DNA from: Stratiolaelaps scimitus
Taxonomy: Eukaryota; Arthropoda; Arachnida; Mesostigmata; Laelapidae
Direction of reading: 5' to 3'
Assembly: GCA_019614645.1 (NCBI GenBank)
Contig: JABWDB010000004.1
Coordinates: forward strand, 6,386,001 to 6,450,000
DNA: 64,000 nt
Shown here: positions 60,473-64,000 of the stretch, one piece after another
Numbering within the stretch: position 1 is the stretch's first letter
Layout of the letters: every line of letters begins with the position of its first letter
Translations under genes and position numbers: made by a program
The notes under the pieces: model-generated
The model's database searches: none
The model's input: the letters and a program-made list of their open reading frames with translations, nothing else
What the model was told of the DNA's origin: nothing

Positions 60473-61759
60473 TCTCTTTGTATGCATATATATATATATT
60501 TCACATCATATCTCTTGTGTTTTTCTTTCGATCAGATTCAGCTCCTCTCAATCTCAACCCAATCAAACTCTCCATTTTTCTTTTCATTATTATTATTATT
60601 ATTTTTATATATGCAATAATACTGCCACTGTTTCACTCACAGAATGATGCAGCATCCACTACTAGATCAAGGTCAACATAGAGAATTGCACAAAATATGT
60701 TCTTGGTAGATACAGCGTGTCAATGCATTTGTGAGACTCGGCTCAAAATCTATAATAAATAATAGTTGGTAAGAACAGTAATTGTCATTATCTAATGATA
60801 TTGATTTTACAATAATAGTAATACGAGAGTAATAATAATAATACATAAAACGTAAATCTCCCCCATTACCTCTTGTCTTTAAGGTCAAACTCGAATAGTG
60901 GCCATACATTGCTTGCATCCTCCCACGGCCATAACGGAAAATCTAACGACCGACAGCATAACATCAACCAGATGTACTATTATCAAGGACGCCCACGGGA
61001 GAAAACGAGTTACGGGTCACCCGGGATTTCCAATTGGAAAAAAATGGCGATTACTACGGGAGCGAATAGGACAAAGGCGATTCATGTAGGCCCAATGAGG
61101 CCGACGCTCTCAGAGGACCTCGTCGTTAGGCTCTGCATCAAAGCCCTTCGGACGAGAGGTGAAATACTTCTCTCTGTGACAACCCCGCCCGCACCATCCC
61201 AACCCAAGACACACGCCACACAGACAACGACACAAAAGTATAATCATTACAGCAGTTAATTGCTTTTCGCGCTCAGGCCACACTGTTCACGTAGGAAATA
61301 TTCAGAAACGCGACTTTTGTAGCTTGTCATCAATTGAGTTCTCGTTCCCTTCGTGAAAAAGTATCCGTCTAACACAATACATTATTCTGTTCATTATCTT
61401 TGTCCTCGAGCGAGTATATACATGTCCATAATTAGCCGGTCACTGGCTGACTATTACACACTTGATCCGCACTCCGGCCACTCCTATTTATCTCTCGGTT
61501 CCTGTCACAGAACCGAATTAGTTCATTCATTCAATCTCTCGTTCATCAATCGTCCTCATCATATTCGTCTACACCAAACTCTATTAAACATTTACATCAA
61601 ATCTCTCTCTGTTTCTCTCTCTCGCTCTCTACGTAGATTCTGCAATATTGGGTGGACCAAAGAAAATGAGAATTTTTCCCTGCTATATTGCTCTCCGTAC
61701 AAATAGCACGTATAAAACAATTATATGCATCAATATTAGGTCAACCCAATCGGTGTTTG

Positions 61760-61763
<4 letters not shown>

Positions 61764-61842
<79 letters not shown>

Positions 61843-61850
61843 TATATATA
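61764..61850. repeat. (TA)n microsatellite
   Basis: About 87 bases of alternating TA with phase slips near 61809 and 61835. Confidence 0.92.
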
Positions 61851-62742
61851 CGTATTTGTAATATATTTATAGAATAAATAGATCTTTCTGATGTCACTAG
61901 CATAATACATGGCGAGCGACGGCTCGGAGCGTCGATCACGCCGTTGCGTGATGCATCAATAATGACTCGTTTCGTTCGACGACGCCGAGACTAACTACTC
62001 CACGCTAAGCAGACATCCAATTGGACACATACAAGCACACAGCCAAAAACGCACACAAGTGCAGACTCTTGTTATCATTATTATTATTAATTATTAATTC
62101 TTATTACTACTGTTCTTATCAAAAGGTTGCCTTCTTTGTTGGCGACGAGGTACAAAGTCAAGAGTTGATTGAAGGAAAATTTTGACTTTCGTGCTAAAAA
62201 TTTTCGCAGACCGACGACGACAGCAACAACGTATCCAGTCATATCCCACGGTATGGTTTTGTGCGTGAGCGGCCGGCCAATCAAATACTCCGTGGTTCGT
62301 GGCGAATCAAACAAAGATGAAATCAACACTCGTGAGCTTCGCGTGCTGACAACCTGCTCCGGGGTCCCTGGACTAAAACAACGAATGAGAGATCATCGAT
62401 TTCTCGATCTTGCGGTTGCTGTTGCTACTGTTACTATACACCATAGAGATGCAGGCGAGAGCGATTCATGACCCTTGCATCAACTGCAGTAGCCTCTTTG
62501 TGGAGAAACAATTGACTAATAAGTCACATACAGGACAATAGCTTGCTCGCTATCGTTATTAATCTTGTTATTGTTGTTGTCGTAGAAATTCGTTGTTGCT
62601 GCTGCTGTTGCCGCTGTTCGAGTCGTCTCTCGTAGTACAGTTGATGTTGATGTTGTTGTCGTTGTTGTTGCTGCTGTTGCTGCTAACCTTTCATTGGATC
62701 TTTGTATTTTCTTCATTTGTGACTCCCGATAAAGGAGGTCGA

Positions 62743-62748
62743 TTTATT
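62743..62748 (-). terminator. Candidate polyadenylation signal for unit 17
   Basis: AATAAA on the minus strand, about 86 bases after the stop codon of the exon ending at 62834. The distance is typical for a short 3' UTR. Confidence 0.5.
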
Positions 62749-62833
62749 CGATTTCACTATAATAACATAGGCTCAACAACAAAGGCCTGCGGTTCTCCAA
62801 GCCAATAGGTACGCTTGGATCTAGGAGACGAGA

Positions 62834-63138
62834 CTAGAACGACATAAAGTCCTCAAAACGGCCATGTCGCTTGACGTTCTGATGCACCTCACGAAAGTGA
62901 CGATAGAGGATCCCTCGCTGAGCGAACGCTCGGCCACACGCGCCGCACTCGAACGGCTTCTCGCCGGTGTGGCGTCGAACATGCGTCTCCATGCTGCCCT
63001 TAACGGCCGTACTATAATGGCACATCGTGCAGCGGTAGACCCGCCGCTGCTCCGAGTGCAGATCCGGATTCTCCTCGATCGCCACGGGGAAATTGATGTC
63101 CCGGGGTGGCCTACCGCGTCGTGCCAGCAAATAGCCAC
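62834..63138 (-). CDS. Alternative terminal exon, two C2H2 fingers (unit 17)
   Basis: About 101 residues, entered in the shared phase at TACGTCGACCCGCAG (AG at 63139-63140), with a CTCTCTCTC tract about 30 bases upstream. The linker GGYLLARRGRPPRDINFPVA contains an RGRPPR motif that recalls an AT-hook core, then EENPDLHSEQRR. Finger 1 is YRCTMCHYSTAV...HVRRH (about 35-57), then TGEKPF, then finger 2 ECGACGRAFAQ...HFREVH (about 63-87), ending FEDFMSF. It is the most proximal confident unit, so the nearest to the expected shared exons. The ATG at 63316 is upstream of the acceptor and not relevant. Confidence 0.9.
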
Positions 63139-63525
63139 CTGCGGGTCGACGTAGATCGATGATGAGTGAGAGAGAGGGAAGGAACACAACACAAAAGCGC
63201 AGCGACATGAACACACGGAGTGGTAATGTTATATGCGGTAATGCCATAGCGGACACACACGCACATACACACACACACACAGAGAGAGGAGCACCCATAT
63301 CGAGACTCACGGACACATGAGAATTCAGATAAGGGGGACAAATAGCAGCACAAACTTATTATGAACTGAGGGGCATTTTGTCCGTAGTGACGACAGCTTA
63401 AAATCAGCTCTACGAGCATTTCCTGTTGTGTAATTTTTGTTCGGGGGGGGGGGGGGTAGGCGTACGCACAAAAGTATAATGACAATGAATGAGCTACGCC
63501 ATACATTGATTAATTAATTAATTAA
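63139..63525. other. Sequence right of unit 17
   Basis: It holds a (GT)n tract (plus-strand CACACA near 63262-63281), a G13 run near 63444-63456 and TTAA repeats near 63509-63530. No coding evidence was found. Confidence 0.5.
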
Positions 63526-63758
63526 TTAAGGTAGTATTGGCGGCTTATCGTAGAAGTGAGGGCACTCGTTTCGCGCAACGAACATGCAGCACAAAAAATA
63601 AGACACCTTGACCTGAGTCACGGATCGGTCTTTATTAATTTGTGTATTTATAAGCTCGTGGTTGCTCACGCCCAATAGACACGCGCGCAACCTGCGTGCG
63701 CCCCAGTATTGGCCCGCGCGTCCGTCCGAGAACATGCGAGCCTCCGGCAATCGATCAC
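63526..63758 (-). CDS. Possible extra array exon without a zinc finger
   Basis: An acceptor (TTATATATTTGCAG, AG at 63759-63760) opens a frame in the shared phase: DRLPEARMFSDGRAGQYWGA then RRLRACLLGVSNHELIN..., ending FYDKPPILP at a stop at 63526. The first 30 codons are GC-rich and coding-like; a strong donor, GGC|GTGAGC, follows in phase 0, the same phase used by the split fingers of units 6, 9 and 13. I could not find a matching second exon with zinc ligands between here and 63139. It may be a finger-less tail, an internal exon or chance. Confidence 0.3.
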
Positions 63759-64000
63759 CTGCAAATATATAATCTCACATTAGTTGCTGTTCAATGCAAA
63801 TTGCAATCATACAAACAGTTATATAATATTTGATGTTTAGGTTAAGTAATGAAGGCAACTCATTGTATCGGTTTTTTTCTCTCCATCAAGAAGGCACACA
63901 CTTTACTCATTTTTATTTGTTACTCGATCGTATCATTATTGTTAGCATTTGACTATATTCTGAGACGGGTCATCTCAATCATTCAACATATAATCACTAG

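Larger units (their letters stand above)
58546..62742. other. Spacer between units 16 and 17
   Basis: It holds (TA)n at 59160-59176, 60415-60470 and 61764-61850, GTT runs near 59750-59770, and CTG/GTT tracts near 62565-62685. A phase-compatible acceptor at 59304-59305 opens a 36-codon frame (TFTRNLWEGLPVDPAREGGG...) without a zinc motif; not called. Confidence 0.45.

Noticed and set aside
1..64000. CRISPR arrays, bacterial operons, rRNA and intact tRNA genes.
   Set aside because: None seen. Repeats are microsatellites, and the only tRNA-like sequence (18402-18490) does not fold properly.

Overview
The window reads as a stretch of an animal nuclear genome, most probably an arthropod. It is moderately AT-rich, full of (TA)n, (ATT)n and (GTT/CTG)n microsatellites, and holds short intron-bounded exons and decayed transposons. 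No bacterial gene order is present. The lineage is an inference; a chelicerate or other non-insect arthropod is possible but not shown.

The main content is one large minus-strand array of alternative 3'-terminal exon units. I count 17 units (21 exons) between 3.0 and 63.1 kb. Each unit starts at a recognisable 3' splice site, has no start codon of its own that is needed, encodes a linker plus a zinc-binding domain, and ends in its own stop codon. All 17 entry acceptors leave the same reading phase (one base from the upstream exon, two from the unit). This is the signature of one shared upstream exon spliced, in cis or in trans, to one of many tails, as in the BTB-zinc-finger loci lola and mod(mdg4). 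No BTB domain lies in the window; the shared exons should be to the right (5' on the minus strand) or elsewhere.

Layout from left to right: C2H2 units at 3.0-3.9 kb (with a very long polyglutamine tail), 10.3-10.5 kb and 12.7-14.8 kb (two exons). A BED-finger block follows, with units at 16.8, 19.2, 27.8, 31.5, 32.9-33.4 (two exons), 35.9, 38.9 and 41.2 kb. Inside it sits one FLYWCH-finger unit at 22.7-23.6 kb (two exons). C2H2 units then resume at 44.6-45.4 (two exons), 47.2, 50.3, 58.1 and 62.8 kb. Four units are split by an intron. In three the intron cuts through the zinc-binding domain in phase 0; in the fourth it separates fingers in phase 1. Several second exons have no ATG and are only visible by splicing them by eye.

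The space between units holds microsatellites, a 198-bp MITE-like element with about 50-bp inverted ends, a decayed mariner-type transposase, two LINE-type protein relics, a tRNA-derived SINE-like relic and several perfect palindromes. A 19-bp hairpin covers the polypyrimidine tract of the first BED unit and could control its splicing. A few other open frames (51.7-52.1, 42.6, 36.5 and 63.6 kb) are noted with low confidence.
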